Shown here piece after piece: positions 27,078 through 37,300 of a stretch of DNA of 64,000 nucleotides (its first letter is position 1; every line of letters begins with the position of its first letter). A program made the position numbers and the translations under genes. Origin of the DNA: Algoriphagus sp. (lineage in GTDB: Bacteria > Bacteroidota > Bacteroidia > Cytophagales > Cyclobacteriaceae); the NCBI RefSeq assembly GCF_024305035.1, contig NZ_JAMWZB010000015.1, positions 1 through 64,000 of the forward strand, read 5' to 3'. The notes under the pieces are model-generated. The model was not told where the DNA came from and did no database searches. It saw only the letters and a program-made list of their open reading frames with translations.

Positions 27078-28313
27078 TTAGTTGAAATGTTCCTTAAGAA
27101 AAACTCTGATTGGAAGTATTTGAATGGTTTTACCCTCACCGATAAGAGTATCCTTTTGATCTAAAGTGAGAATAATGCCCTCTTTTAAATCAAAGAAACT
27201 CATTGCTTCAAGAAGGCCTTCAACTTCCCGATTTTTATCTTAGGATTGAATTTTTTCAGAAACTTGAATGGCCCATTTACTGGTTTTCTCTTCAAAAACT
27301 ACAAAGTCACATTCTTTCTTTTCTCTGAAATAAAACAACCAAAAACTTGTTTTTCGAAGGATTAAATATGCTAAATTCTCCAATAATCTTCCCTGATCCT
27401 TTGAAATGCTCAGGGAAATAGCCCCAGCAAAACCGGTATCTATGCAATAGACTTTCTTGGGGTTTTTGGATATGCTTTTGGCTGAACAGCTGAAACGCGA
27501 AAGAAAAAATAAGAGATAGGCATCCTCCAACCAGTTTAGATAGTCAGAGACGGTATTGGCTGATCCGACTGCAAAGGTTTTTTTGATTCCGTTGTAGCTT
27601 ATTTCTTTTCCCACATTGGATATCAAGTATAAGGTGATACCCAAAAGTGTTTTGGTGTTTTTGATACTGTGGTGTATGGCAATGTACCTGAACACGATAT
27701 CCTTGAGCAAGTTTTGGAGGATTTCAGGATTTCTGTCTCGTAGATACTCCGGGAACCCGCCCAAGTCTAAGTAATTTTGGAAGTTTTTAGCATTGTCTTC
27801 CCAATTGCAATAGGCTAAAAACTCAGAATAGGAAAACGGGAATATTTCATAAGCCAAATATCTTCCAGTGTGTCGTGTCCCGAGTTCCCGGCTGAGAAGC
27901 GAAGCATTGGATCCAGTAATGAAGACTTTTTGTCCTCGATCATGCAATTGCCTAACATAAACTTCCCATCCTTTTACGTTTTGAATTTCATCAAAAAAAC
28001 ATGGTGGACCACTTGATTCTTACATTTCATCCAATTTGGAGAAATCAACAACTGTAAAATCAAATATCCGAGGGTCTTCAAAGTTCAAATAGGAAAAGTT
28101 CGGAGAAAATTCATCTATGAGTTGTCGCATCAGCGAACTTTTCCCTGATCTTCTGATTCCGGGGATTACTTCTATTTGACGGCTTCCTTGATTTATTTTT
28201 TTTGCCTCTTTACGAGTGAGTGGCAATTTTTGGTTGAAAAGCTGTTTTTGCCGATTGCCTGTTAGTTCTATTTCTTCTTTGAGTAGGAAAATTCTACCAA
28301 TTATATTACTCAA
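27078..28313 (-). pseudogene. AAA/DUF4143 ATPase gene broken by two in-frame TAA codons
   Basis: One continuous reading frame of 412 codons, interrupted by TAA at 28020-28022 and TAA at 27240-27242, with no frameshift. Segment 1 (98 codons) holds a Walker A motif (GIRRSGKSS). Segment 2 starts in frame with GPPCFFDEIQNVKGW, the Walker B region, then the sensor (FITGSN) and LSRELGTRHTGR, and most of the DUF4143 C-terminal domain with the nuclease-like CDFVVFEEK strand. Segment 3 (53 codons after the second stop, REVEGLLEAMSFFDLKEG) is the conserved end of the family. Full length would be about 411 residues, the normal size. The function of this ATPase family is unclear; members are often dispensable and frequently decayed. 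The first stop could derive from a tyrosine codon and the second from glutamate by single changes (inference). Confidence 0.88.
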
Positions 28314-28314
28314 A

Positions 28315-28349
28315 GGCTAGAGTTTATTTTGTCAATATAAACTCTAGCC
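28315..28349 (-). terminator. Intrinsic terminator after the TIM-barrel gene
   Basis: A 13-bp perfect stem (GGCTAGAGTTTAT and ATAAACTCTAGCC) with a 9-base loop. It overlaps the stop codon of the gene ending at 28344 and is followed by TTTG on the minus strand. The T-run is short, but the stem is strong. Confidence 0.65.
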
Positions 28350-29471
28350 CTGTAAGTCCTCCATTGTCACCAATGGGAGGTCCTTTCGATGGACTTCTTT
28401 CAAAGGTCTATATTCAGATTTTGGATAAACCCAGCCTTCATTGGTCAATTCATAAAGAAGAGGAGCCAAATTCTGCACAGCGGCTTTGCATCCTTGTACG
28501 ATGGCAGCCATTTTTCCGGTTTGCTTGGAGAGTACCGCTTCATTTTCAATTTCAAAGGGGCCTGAGAAATCTTTTTCTTTAAGCGCATGGACAAAAGCTC
28601 TCCAATCCATAGAATCTCCCAATCCGAATCCCGGTAATGTCGCTTCATAATGATGCCGGTCCCAAGGATTAGTACTTGAAGGAATTCCTGCTTTTTTTGC
28701 CCAGCCTTCAGGGATTTGATGCATGGGATACATATTTCCCCAAAAGGGATCCGGATTGTTTCGGGTTGATTTGACGTGAATTCGCTTAAGGCGTGTCATA
28801 TCCGTATTTCGAATGACATCTACTGGATCGGTATGCTGCCAAATGTCATGAGAAGGATCGTAGATTTCTCCATGATTGGGGGAGGGGATCAGTTCGTACA
28901 TCAGCTTTCGGGCGGCTAGGACTCCGGGCAGGTTATTGTAGGTGCCAAAGTGCCCCGGGCTTCTCCAACCTTCCATCGGGCAATTTTCATACAATATGCT
29001 CACACCAAGATCAGCTGCATACTTGATGATCGGAGTGAAAATCCGCTGGTATTCTAACAGGTTTTTTTCAAAGCCACCCTCTTGGTTTCCCAATTCATGG
29101 TTATATCCGACAAAGGTTCCGACTTTGACATCATTTTCATCTCCTCCAAGCAGGTAAGCCATTCGGATCAAGCGTAACAGGTGATTTTGATTTTTAATTC
29201 GCTGTTTCGGATCTCCACCGATGAGGTTTTCGAAGGCACCGATGGAAAGCCGTAATTGAGCTCTGTTAAATTGAGCAAGTAGCCTCTGGGCATCTTCGGG
29301 ACCAAAATTTTCATAATCCAGGTGGGTTGCTACAAAATCATCCCGTGTACCGTCTTTTCTGAATACACAAAGATCCAGTCCTTGCACCCCGATTTCTTTT
29401 GCCTTTTCAAGGGTTTGTTCCAAGTTCAGCTGATCAAAAGCCGAGGTCATGATCCAAATGGGATTTGCCAT
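28344..29471 (-). CDS. Sugar phosphate isomerase/epimerase-like TIM-barrel protein
   Basis: Xylose isomerase-like TIM-barrel protein of the AP-endonuclease 2 superfamily, 375 residues, without signal peptide, so cytoplasmic. Probable divalent-metal ligands lie in YENCPMEGW (near residue 163), YDPSHDIWQ (near 206), RIHVKSTRN (near 230) and FEIENEA (near 314). Members isomerise or epimerise keto sugars, inositols or related polyols; the substrate cannot be assigned. It follows the PAP2/haloperoxidase gene on the same strand, but a strong terminator (29493-29515) lies in the 50-base gap, so expression is at least partly separate. Confidence 0.85.
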   Translation of the reverse strand: MANPIWIMTSAFDQLNLEQTLEKAKEIGVQGLDLCVFRKDGTRDDFVATHLDYENFGPEDAQRLLAQFNRAQLRLSIGAFENLIGGDPKQRIKNQNHLLRLIRMAYLLGGDENDVKVGTFVGYNHELGNQEGGFEKNLLEYQRIFTPIIKYAADLGVSILYENCPMEGWRSPGHFGTYNNLPGVLAARKLMYELIPSPNHGEIYDPSHDIWQHTDPVDVIRNTDMTRLKRIHVKSTRNNPDPFWGNMYPMHQIPEGWAKKAGIPSSTNPWDRHHYEATLPGFGLGDSMDWRAFVHALKEKDFSGPFEIENEAVLSKQTGKMAAIVQGCKAAVQNLAPLLYELTNEGWVYPKSEYRPLKEVHRKDLPLVTMEDLQG

Positions 29472-29492
29472 GTATCACTAGGTTTTGGGTTT

Positions 29493-29515
29493 AAAAAAAC
29501 AGCCCCTTGGGGCTG
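29493..29515 (-). terminator. Strong intrinsic terminator after the PAP2/haloperoxidase gene
   Basis: CAGCCCC and GGGGCTG form a GC-rich stem, followed on the minus strand by seven T. It lies 7 bases past the stop of the PAP2 gene. Confidence 0.85.
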
Positions 29516-29521
29516 CTTGAC

Positions 29522-30883
29522 TTACTTGTTTTCCGCCAGGTTCTTGGGTTTGGTACTGATTCGTGACCAGAGGAGTTCGCCCACTTTTTGGCCTTGCCAA
29601 ACGCCCTCCTCAATCGCAGGCATGTAGTGAATGCCTCCATAAAACCGTGATATTGCTGCTTCCTCAGCTGCCTGAGAAAAAGAATTGTATTCCCTTACGG
29701 GCAGTCCATAATTCACTTCGGAGCTATCCACAAAATGAAATTCTTCGCCAAATAGCTGAGTCAAGGTATAGGCCGCAGCCGTGGAAGCTACACTATGTCC
29801 ACTGGTATGCTCCGGAAATGGAGGGGTTTGCAAAACGGGAACCCACTCTTCATCGATAAATTGATTGATGTAGGTTTCCGGGCGAACGAGCTTGCTTCGG
29901 TACTTTTCGTCCCAACAAGCCACAAAGGCATCATGAAGTGAAATACCCGTAAGCGCAAGGGCTTCTGCGGTTTGCTTCCAATCTGATCCTGCGGTTTTCG
30001 CTGCAATTGCCGCAATACTCATCCAGTGTCCACCAGGTGTGATTTTTTTTTCGGCAAACATGACATGACCCTTAACGTTCATTTTGTAGGGATTGCAATC
30101 CCAAAACATGGCGATGTCCAATTCCTCTTTGCTGGCTTGATTCACTGCCTCATAAACTTCTTTGGCGCGTTTGAAAAACTCTGAGTCGGGTTCGGTGGAA
30201 TAGGGAGGGGGTGGAGAAACTTTGTACTGACCGGCTGAGTCCAGCGCAAAGGTTCTGATTTTATTCCAATGGGGCTCAATCCCTTCCATGTAAGCAGGAG
30301 GAGTGGGCTCCCAAGTTCCAGGGAGATTGGTTACCGTGTATTTAGGAAAGGAACGGCTCTGATGATAATTATCCTTCGCCGAATACGCTTTGACGGCTTC
30401 GGCTACCTCTTTTCCGAAATTAACCGATGCGTCAAACACCTCCTCAGGAATTCCCTTTGCTCTCAATTCCTCAAAGGCTTTGTCCCGGTGAGCATTAACC
30501 ATCTCTTCTGAAAAAATCAACTGAGTGCCCATCGTATAATAGGCCGCTAAGGAAGCTAGGGGAGGGTAGATGTTTTCTGGAACCGTGAACTTCACTTCTT
30601 CAGAACCTTTAAGCTGACCCAAAAGTGACGAATAATTGGGGTCCACTGCAGCGGCGACTTCATAGGCAGCCAAGGAAGAATAGGAGTAAATCCGTGCCGC
30701 TACTGGAGGAGAAAAGATATCGTGAATGATCACCTCTGTAATTCGATCCTGAGCTTCACTCAGGTAATGCCCGTCGGTAATGGCTTGACTGTAATCCACC
30801 GGCTCCGAACAGGAGCTTGCCAGGGCAAACATTCCTAGGTAAAGCAGGCTTGTAATTCGTTTCATGGGTAATTGTATTTTCAT
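29522..30883 (-). CDS. Vanadium-dependent haloperoxidase / PAP2-family lipoprotein
   Basis: A 453-residue lipoprotein (lipobox LASSC, C25; a second ATG at 30865 would also keep the signal). The PAP2/vanadium haloperoxidase oxyanion site is recognisable: motif 1 is K327-x6-R334-P335, motif 2 is SGH with H363 (HTSGHS) and motif 3 is SRx5H with H419 (SRFYGGIH). The aspartate expected four residues after the last histidine is alanine (A423). Family members bind vanadate or phosphate and act as haloperoxidases or acid phosphatases; the activity cannot be told here. It lies downstream of three ASPIC/UnbV propeller genes and has its own consensus promoter at 31028-31058, leaving a leader of about 140 bases. 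Probably periplasmic or on the cell surface. Confidence 0.85.
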   Translation of the reverse strand: MKIQLPMKRITSLLYLGMFALASSCSEPVDYSQAITDGHYLSEAQDRITEVIIHDIFSPPVAARIYSYSSLAAYEVAAAVDPNYSSLLGQLKGSEEVKFTVPENIYPPLASLAAYYTMGTQLIFSEEMVNAHRDKAFEELRAKGIPEEVFDASVNFGKEVAEAVKAYSAKDNYHQSRSFPKYTVTNLPGTWEPTPPAYMEGIEPHWNKIRTFALDSAGQYKVSPPPPYSTEPDSEFFKRAKEVYEAVNQASKEELDIAMFWDCNPYKMNVKGHVMFAEKKITPGGHWMSIAAIAAKTAGSDWKQTAEALALTGISLHDAFVACWDEKYRSKLVRPETYINQFIDEEWVPVLQTPPFPEHTSGHSVASTAAAYTLTQLFGEEFHFVDSSEVNYGLPVREYNSFSQAAEEAAISRFYGGIHYMPAIEEGVWQGQKVGELLWSRISTKPKNLAENK

Positions 30884-31027
30884 GGGTGTTTGTGCACTAA
30901 AAACCTTTCTGATATTGAAGAAGCGGTTAGTGAACCAAGTTAGAATTCGCTCATCCTAATGGGGTTAAAGTTAAGCATTGCTATTCAAAGCTCAAATTTT
31001 AGCGGCTTCCCATAGAAAGAAGAAGTC

Positions 31028-31058
31028 CAAAGCTAGGAGCATTTTTGACTCGCGCAAA
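31028..31058 (-). promoter_or_regulatory. Consensus promoter of the PAP2/haloperoxidase gene
   Basis: On the minus strand TTTG (31058-31055), 19 bases, then TAGCTTTG (31035-31028): an exact match to the Bacteroidota TTTG-N19-TAnnTTTG promoter. It lies just past the stop of the last propeller gene. Confidence 0.65.
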
Positions 31059-31067
31059 TGACTTGCA

Positions 31068-34000
31068 TCAATTTTCTTTCGATTTTACTTGGTAAACAGG
31101 ACCATTGTTGGTCACTAGCCATAATAGGGATTGATTTTTTGATTCGGGGGAAAGGATGGCACGAACTTCCGCATGAAGCGGGATTTGGTGGGTTTTAGGC
31201 AGGGTTTCCCAATTTGAATCCTTCCATTTTAGTTGGTGAAATGAGGCCGCTACTGATTTTCCCAAATCCACTCGATATCCCGATTCATTTCCTGCTAAAC
31301 TCAGGATTTGGGATGATTCATCCCAATGGATAGCTTGTAGGGGGCTTAACTGGATTTCCCAGGGAAATGGTTCAAACTCAAAACTTCCATTTGCTTGCTG
31401 AAAATACACTCCTGAGCGGAGTTCTACCGCTTTTTTGGGCTTGATTTGCTCTAAGAGTTCAGCTCCAAAAAGGGATTCGGGTGACTTGAGTTGGGCATAG
31501 CTTGTATAACTCGGATGTAGGCGTTTGATGGAAGGGATTTGCTTGATTAGATCATCACGGGTGGCAAAAGGAACCAATTTTTCTTGCATGTAATGAAAGA
31601 TGATCGGGTCGGATTGACCATTTTGATCAAAATCCGAATGATACAGCCAAATGGGTTTTTCAGGACTTGCTTTGAGCTTGGTGTTTAATCCCAAGTTACC
31701 CACGATCAAATCCATCAATCCATCACCGTTTAGATCAGCCGGTTTTAGGGTGTTGATCCAGCCTGAAGAATGCTCAAGGCCTGCTAGGTAGATTTCTTGG
31801 AGCTGATTTTCTGAAAGCCTGAATACCCGTATGTTTTGCCAATCCCCAGCCAAGATTAACTCCTTTTTGCCGTCTTGAGTTAGATCCGCCCATTGGGCTG
31901 AATTAATCATTCCTAATTCTGTGTTGGATCCAAAAAATGCAGCAGTGGCCTCTTGAAATTGACCTGAGCCATTGTTGACTAATAAATAGCTTTTTGGATT
32001 AGCGCCATAATCTCCCGGTACATTGGAAACGCCGACGAAAATGTCTAAGGCCCCATCTCCATTTACATCTTCAATGGCCAGGCTTGCCGTATTTTCCCCG
32101 ATGGGCGGGAGAGCAGTTGGGGAAAAGGTGAAATCTCCCTTTCCATTGCCAAGAAAGATTCGGTCAAACAAAAATAAATTCCCAGATTCTGCTTCATTTC
32201 CTCCACTTCCCACATATAAGTCGAGATATCCATCTCCATTTAGGTCGGTGAACTCCGCTGTCACATCCTCTGCTCTTGCCAATTGCTCAAAAATCGGATG
32301 GGGCACTGCCTGAAAGCTCCCGTCTTTGTTTTGTAAAAAAAGACTTCCTGCTTGATCTTTGGCACCACCCAAATAAACGTCATCTAGCCCATCTCCATTA
32401 ACATCAGCTAAAGCAGCGGCGGGTCCTCGATTGGCAAAGCTTTTAGGAATCAGGTATTCTCGGATAGTTTCTTCTCGCTCGGTTTTTTCTTGGTGTTGCC
32501 AGTGGATGGGGAAGGAATATCCATCGGTCGCCGGTTTACTTATTTCTTCATTTTGGGGAGTACCAGCTCCTTGTTTTAAGGTCAGGTCTTGATTGGAAGC
32601 TACTCCTTCAAATTTTTCTAGATTTCCTTGGGGCCAACGAACCAATATAGAGTCAATTTTTTGAGTATTTCCCAAACCAAAAACCAACTCGGCAGGAGTT
32701 CCCGATTGAAATCCTCTGCTGGTACTCAGGCGCTGTCTCCAGAGCTTTCGTTTTGCAAAAATACGGACCTCAGCGCCGATTGCCTGGGGGTTGAGGCTGG
32801 TTGTTTCAAGCTTGACTCGCAGGAATTGATGATTGAGTCGCTCACTTTTGTTTTCATAAACAAATGCCTCCTGATTGATATTGTTGATGACCAAATCCAG
32901 GTCTCCGTCATTGTCGAGATCCGCATAGGTGCTGCCGTTGGAGTAGCTGGGCTGGTCCAAACCCCAATTTTTAGCTACCTGCTCAAACCTGAGCTCACCG
33001 GTGTTTCGAAATGTGTAGTTGGGTAGCTTCACATTAGGAAGCATGTCGATTTGCTTTTGGCGAACTTGTTCCAGCGATAGGGTTGGATCAATGGATTGAG
33101 AATACTGGATAAAATCCAGATCGTTTGGGCGCTTTAAGATGCCATTGCTAATATGCAAATCGGTAACCCCATCATTATCCATATCAAACAGCAGGGGGGA
33201 CCAACTCCAATCTGAGGCAAAAACCCCGGAGTAAAGCGCGATTTCGCTGAATCCTTGTTCACCTTGATTGAGCTGGAGATGGTTACGGACGTATTGATCG
33301 CCATATTCCAGATTTTTTTTAATTGCATATACTTCCGCTTTGTCTTCTCCGACTGACTTCATCCAGATCTCTGGGTCTTCGGGGAGCATATCGGTGGTAA
33401 TGATTTCCGGCAGGCCGTCTCCATTGAGATCTGCGGCGTCATTTCCCATGGAATAGCGGGAAGTGTGGGCAATCCGTTTCTCCAACAATTCGGCAAATGT
33501 TCCATCTTGATTATTCAGGTAGAGGTAATCGTTTTCGGTAAAATCATTCGAAACATAAATATCGGGCCATCCGTCTGCATTGAAATCTTCGATACTGATC
33601 CCCAAACCAAAGCCTAAAATACTAGAATAGATTCCTGCCTCCTCGGTTACCTCTTCAAACCCTTTTCCTCCTTCCTTTGCCAGGTTTTTGAAGAGTTTAT
33701 CCCCATTTTGATCAGGGAATATTCTGTTTTCTGCTTTCACAAAGACCTCGGGCGACTTGACTCCATGGTTGAGCAGGTAAAGATCCAAATCGCCATCTCG
33801 GTCGTAGTCAAAAAAAGCAGCATGAGTTCCAAAACCCTGAAAGTCGAGCCCGTATTCTTGGGCAACTTCCTTGAAAGTCTCGTTTCCTTGGTTGATATAC
33901 AGTTTATTTTTCCCGCTTAGGCCTAAAAAATTTCCTACTTGACAGACATAAATGTCCAATAATCCATCTCCATTCACATCAGCCATGGTCACTCCTGTGG

Positions 34001-34349
34001 ACCAGCCTCCATCTCCGGAAACACCAGCAGAGTCGGTGATGTCTCGAAACTTGAGCTTACCTTGGTTGAGGTAAAGCCGGTTGGGGACTTGATTTCCGGT
34101 AAAATACAGGTCAATCAAACCATCATTATTGATGTCCCCAGCTGCCACGCCCCCTCCATTATAAAAATAGAGGTACTCCAAAATGTTGAGTTCAGAGCTG
34201 GAGGTTAATTCATTGGAAAAAGAGATTCCGGTTTGATCACCGGGAAGCAATTCAAACAAGGGGGGCGCTTTCGGTGCTTCTTGGCAAGAGAAAAAAATTA
34301 ATCCCGCCGCCAATAAGCCGTTAAACCCAATAATTTTAGTCAATCCCAT
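31068..34349 (-). CDS. FG-GAP/VCBS beta-propeller lipoprotein with ASPIC/UnbV domain (third paralog)
   Basis: A 1093-residue lipoprotein (C22, IFFSC). About seven calcium-binding DxNxDGxxD repeats (GDINNDGLIDLY, ADVNGDGLLDIY, FDYDRDGDLDLY, EDFNADGWPDIY and similar) form a first propeller over about 40-500. An ASPIC/UnbV domain follows at about 520-590 (IGAEVRIF, GLGNTQKIDSILVRWP). A second set of at least five repeats makes another propeller over about 620-1000. This layout recalls CRTAC1 family proteins. No catalytic site is visible, so ligand or protein binding at the cell surface is the likely role (inference). It overlaps the second paralog by 14 bases, showing operon organisation and probable translational coupling. 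Confidence 0.88.
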   Translation of the reverse strand: MGLTKIIGFNGLLAAGLIFFSCQEAPKAPPLFELLPGDQTGISFSNELTSSSELNILEYLYFYNGGGVAAGDINNDGLIDLYFTGNQVPNRLYLNQGKLKFRDITDSAGVSGDGGWSTGVTMADVNGDGLLDIYVCQVGNFLGLSGKNKLYINQGNETFKEVAQEYGLDFQGFGTHAAFFDYDRDGDLDLYLLNHGVKSPEVFVKAENRIFPDQNGDKLFKNLAKEGGKGFEEVTEEAGIYSSILGFGLGISIEDFNADGWPDIYVSNDFTENDYLYLNNQDGTFAELLEKRIAHTSRYSMGNDAADLNGDGLPEIITTDMLPEDPEIWMKSVGEDKAEVYAIKKNLEYGDQYVRNHLQLNQGEQGFSEIALYSGVFASDWSWSPLLFDMDNDGVTDLHISNGILKRPNDLDFIQYSQSIDPTLSLEQVRQKQIDMLPNVKLPNYTFRNTGELRFEQVAKNWGLDQPSYSNGSTYADLDNDGDLDLVINNINQEAFVYENKSERLNHQFLRVKLETTSLNPQAIGAEVRIFAKRKLWRQRLSTSRGFQSGTPAELVFGLGNTQKIDSILVRWPQGNLEKFEGVASNQDLTLKQGAGTPQNEEISKPATDGYSFPIHWQHQEKTEREETIREYLIPKSFANRGPAAALADVNGDGLDDVYLGGAKDQAGSLFLQNKDGSFQAVPHPIFEQLARAEDVTAEFTDLNGDGYLDLYVGSGGNEAESGNLFLFDRIFLGNGKGDFTFSPTALPPIGENTASLAIEDVNGDGALDIFVGVSNVPGDYGANPKSYLLVNNGSGQFQEATAAFFGSNTELGMINSAQWADLTQDGKKELILAGDWQNIRVFRLSENQLQEIYLAGLEHSSGWINTLKPADLNGDGLMDLIVGNLGLNTKLKASPEKPIWLYHSDFDQNGQSDPIIFHYMQEKLVPFATRDDLIKQIPSIKRLHPSYTSYAQLKSPESLFGAELLEQIKPKKAVELRSGVYFQQANGSFEFEPFPWEIQLSPLQAIHWDESSQILSLAGNESGYRVDLGKSVAASFHQLKWKDSNWETLPKTHQIPLHAEVRAILSPESKNQSLLWLVTNNGPVYQVKSKEN

Positions 34350-37300
34350 AATTCCAAAATTCCGCCGAATCGTTGTTTTTGATGATCAACAGGCGATTAT
34401 TCCCCAAGTTTGAAATCGCTCGGATATCCCCCTTGAGTTGCAATCCATGCTGTGCATTGGGCAAAAAGGTGAAGGTTCCATCTCCTTTCCCCAGCAAAAC
34501 TTCTCCAAAACCAGCATCAGACTTTCCGATTTCAGGTTTGATTCCGAAAAGGTTTCCTCCAAGAATTAAGTCTAGAATTCCGTCTTCGTTCAAGTCCACG
34601 GGTTCGATGGCGAAAGTCCAGGTTTTTTGAGCCATTCGGGGAAAGGCTTTCCATTCAAATTTTCCAGCCCCTCGATTAATCAAGGCGCCAGATTCAAACT
34701 GATTGACTTCTTCAATGATGGATTTGGAAAGGGTTTCCGCATCAAAAATCTGATCTAGACTTTGGTTGTTGTAACTGGTGTAACGAACGTATTTCTTCCG
34801 GATTTCAGGAATTTGTTTTTCCAGTTCATGCTTAAGCACAAAGGGAATTTGTTTGCCGGATTCAGAAGTGGTAAAAATTTGCTCTATCGAGCCATTTTGA
34901 TCAAAATCATTCAAGTAGAGACGAATGGGCTTCTCTGCACTGGCTTTGAATCGGGTATTGAGTCCTTGATTTCCTAACAGAATATCGGGAAGACCATCTG
35001 CATTCAAGTCAGCGATTTCCACGGTGCGATACCAGCCCTTAAGTTTATCCGTTTCGGGCATTTCGATTTTTTCAAATTTTCCTCCGGTATTTCGGAAAAA
35101 AAGTGGGGCGATCCAATCTCCCACCAAAACCAGATCCTGCAACCCATCCTGATCCCAATCCAAAATTGCCGCATCTGTGATCATTCCTACCTCCTTAAAA
35201 TCAGGAGCAAGTTCTTCGGTTTGATTGCTGAAACCTCCCTTTCCATCGTTAATCCAAACCTGACTGGATGCAGGAGCGCCATAGACAAAGGGGACCAATC
35301 GCTCGGTAATGATGAGGTCTTCCGCACCATCCTCATTGAGATCAAGGACTTGAATAGAGGAACTGCTGCCACGGATTTGTTGGAGCCCGGAGGTTAGGCT
35401 TTTGGTAAAGTTACCTCCACGATCATTGAGGTAGATCCGGTCCGCCAAATCAGGAGCATTGCGAGGGGATTCATTTCCTCCTGAACTCACAATTAAATCC
35501 AAAAATCCATCTCCATTGACATCGGAAAAAGCCGCATCGGTATCTTCTGAAACGGCATCGATAAGAAAATCTGCTTGTTCTGTTTCCACAAAGCGACCGA
35601 CTGGAGTGGCCAGGTACAGTTTGCCGGGATTTCCTTTTGCTCCACCTAGGTAAAGGTCTTCTAGGCCGTCTGCATTGACATCCCCTTTGGCAAAAGCAGG
35701 GCCCTCAGTAGAAAGCATGTGATAGGTCAATCGATCCCGGTCAAAATCTACAAAAGGATTTTCCTGATGCGTGTAGTTGAGTTGATTTTGATCCACTTGA
35801 GCGAACTTGATGCCCATCGGGGATTTTTTTGACGGGTTTTGATACACTTGAGCATCTTTCCAATGGAGTTTAAGAAGTTGGTTTGCCTGAATATTTTCCA
35901 AAATCGTCTGTGATCCATCTGGCCAGGTCACGATCAGTTCATCGAGTTGGGTGATTTCCCCCAATCCCAAGGTGAGTTTAGGGTCCACCGAAGACTGGAA
36001 CCCTCTATTGGGCATTTGCTCCAAATAAAACACCTGCTCTCCCGCTTTTGCCTTTAGCTGGGCACCGATGGCGAAGGTATTTTGCCCCTTGCCAACTAGG
36101 CGAAATTGGATAAAGTTATTTGCTGGAGCAATTTCCTTCTGGGCATTTTTAAAGATTTGGGCAGGTCGGTTGACATTGTTGATTACCAAGTCCAGTGTTC
36201 CATCATTGTTTAAATCCCCATAAGCTGCCCCATTGGAGTGTATGGCTTGGCCGAGTCCCCATTCCCTCGCTTTATTTTCAAAGTTCAAATCTCCCAAGTT
36301 TTGGTAGGCATAGTTGGGAATGGGATGGATTGGAATGGGATCAATTAGGGCTTTGTAGTCCACTCCTTGTTGAGAGATGATTTTAATTTTGGTCTCTTCA
36401 TCATCAATGAAGTTGAGGTAATCCAAATCCGTAATATCCTGATAGATGCCATTGGCCACAAATAAATCTCGCAGGCCATCATTGTCCATATCAAAAATCA
36501 AGGCTCCCCAGCTCCAATCAGTCGCCTCCACATTGGCCATTCGCCCCAGTTCACTAAAGGTCCCATCTCCATTGTTGATATGAAGCATATTTCTGGAGAA
36601 TTGATAATGATAGCCATGGGTTTTATTGAACTGAAACCTATCCCAATTCTCAAAAGTGGTCACCTGTTTGAGTCGAGGCAAAGGCTCGGGTAGCATGTCT
36701 GTGACAAAAATATCGAGCAAACCGTCCCCGTTAATATCTGCAATATCAGCCCCCATGGATGCGGCCGAAATGGAGCGCATAGCCGATTCCAACGATTCAG
36801 TAAAGGTGCCGTCTTGGTTGTTGAGGTAAAGGTAATCCCGCTCAAAAAAATCATTGGAAATAAAGATATCCGGCCAGCCATCCTGATTGACATCCCCGAT
36901 CGTGATCCCCAGTCCAAAGCCAATGATGGAGCCATAAATACCAGCTTCTTCGCTCACGTCGGTAAAGCGATCTCCATCATTTCTGAATAATTTATCTCCG
37001 CCTACCGGATCTCGTTTCGGACGTTCATTCTGCATTTTATTGAAGCTTCCGATGGCTTGGTAGCTGTTGTTGAGCAAATAGACATCCAAATCTCCGTCCT
37101 TATCATAATCAAAAAACACTGCATGTGTGGAGAATCCCTGATCGGCTAACCCAAATTCTTCGGCTTTTTCTGTAAACGTGCCGTCGCCTTGATTGATGAA
37201 AAGTTCGTTTTGTTTATTGTCTCCAGAGATATCCCCTGAGTTGCACACGTAAATGTCCAAATAGCCGTCACCGTTGATATCCGCCATGGATACTCCGGTA

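Noticed and set aside
27240..28022. Stop-codon recoding in the ATPase gene (selenocysteine or pyrrolysine)
   Set aside because: Both stops are TAA, which is not used for either; no insertion element is visible. Decay by nonsense mutation is simpler.
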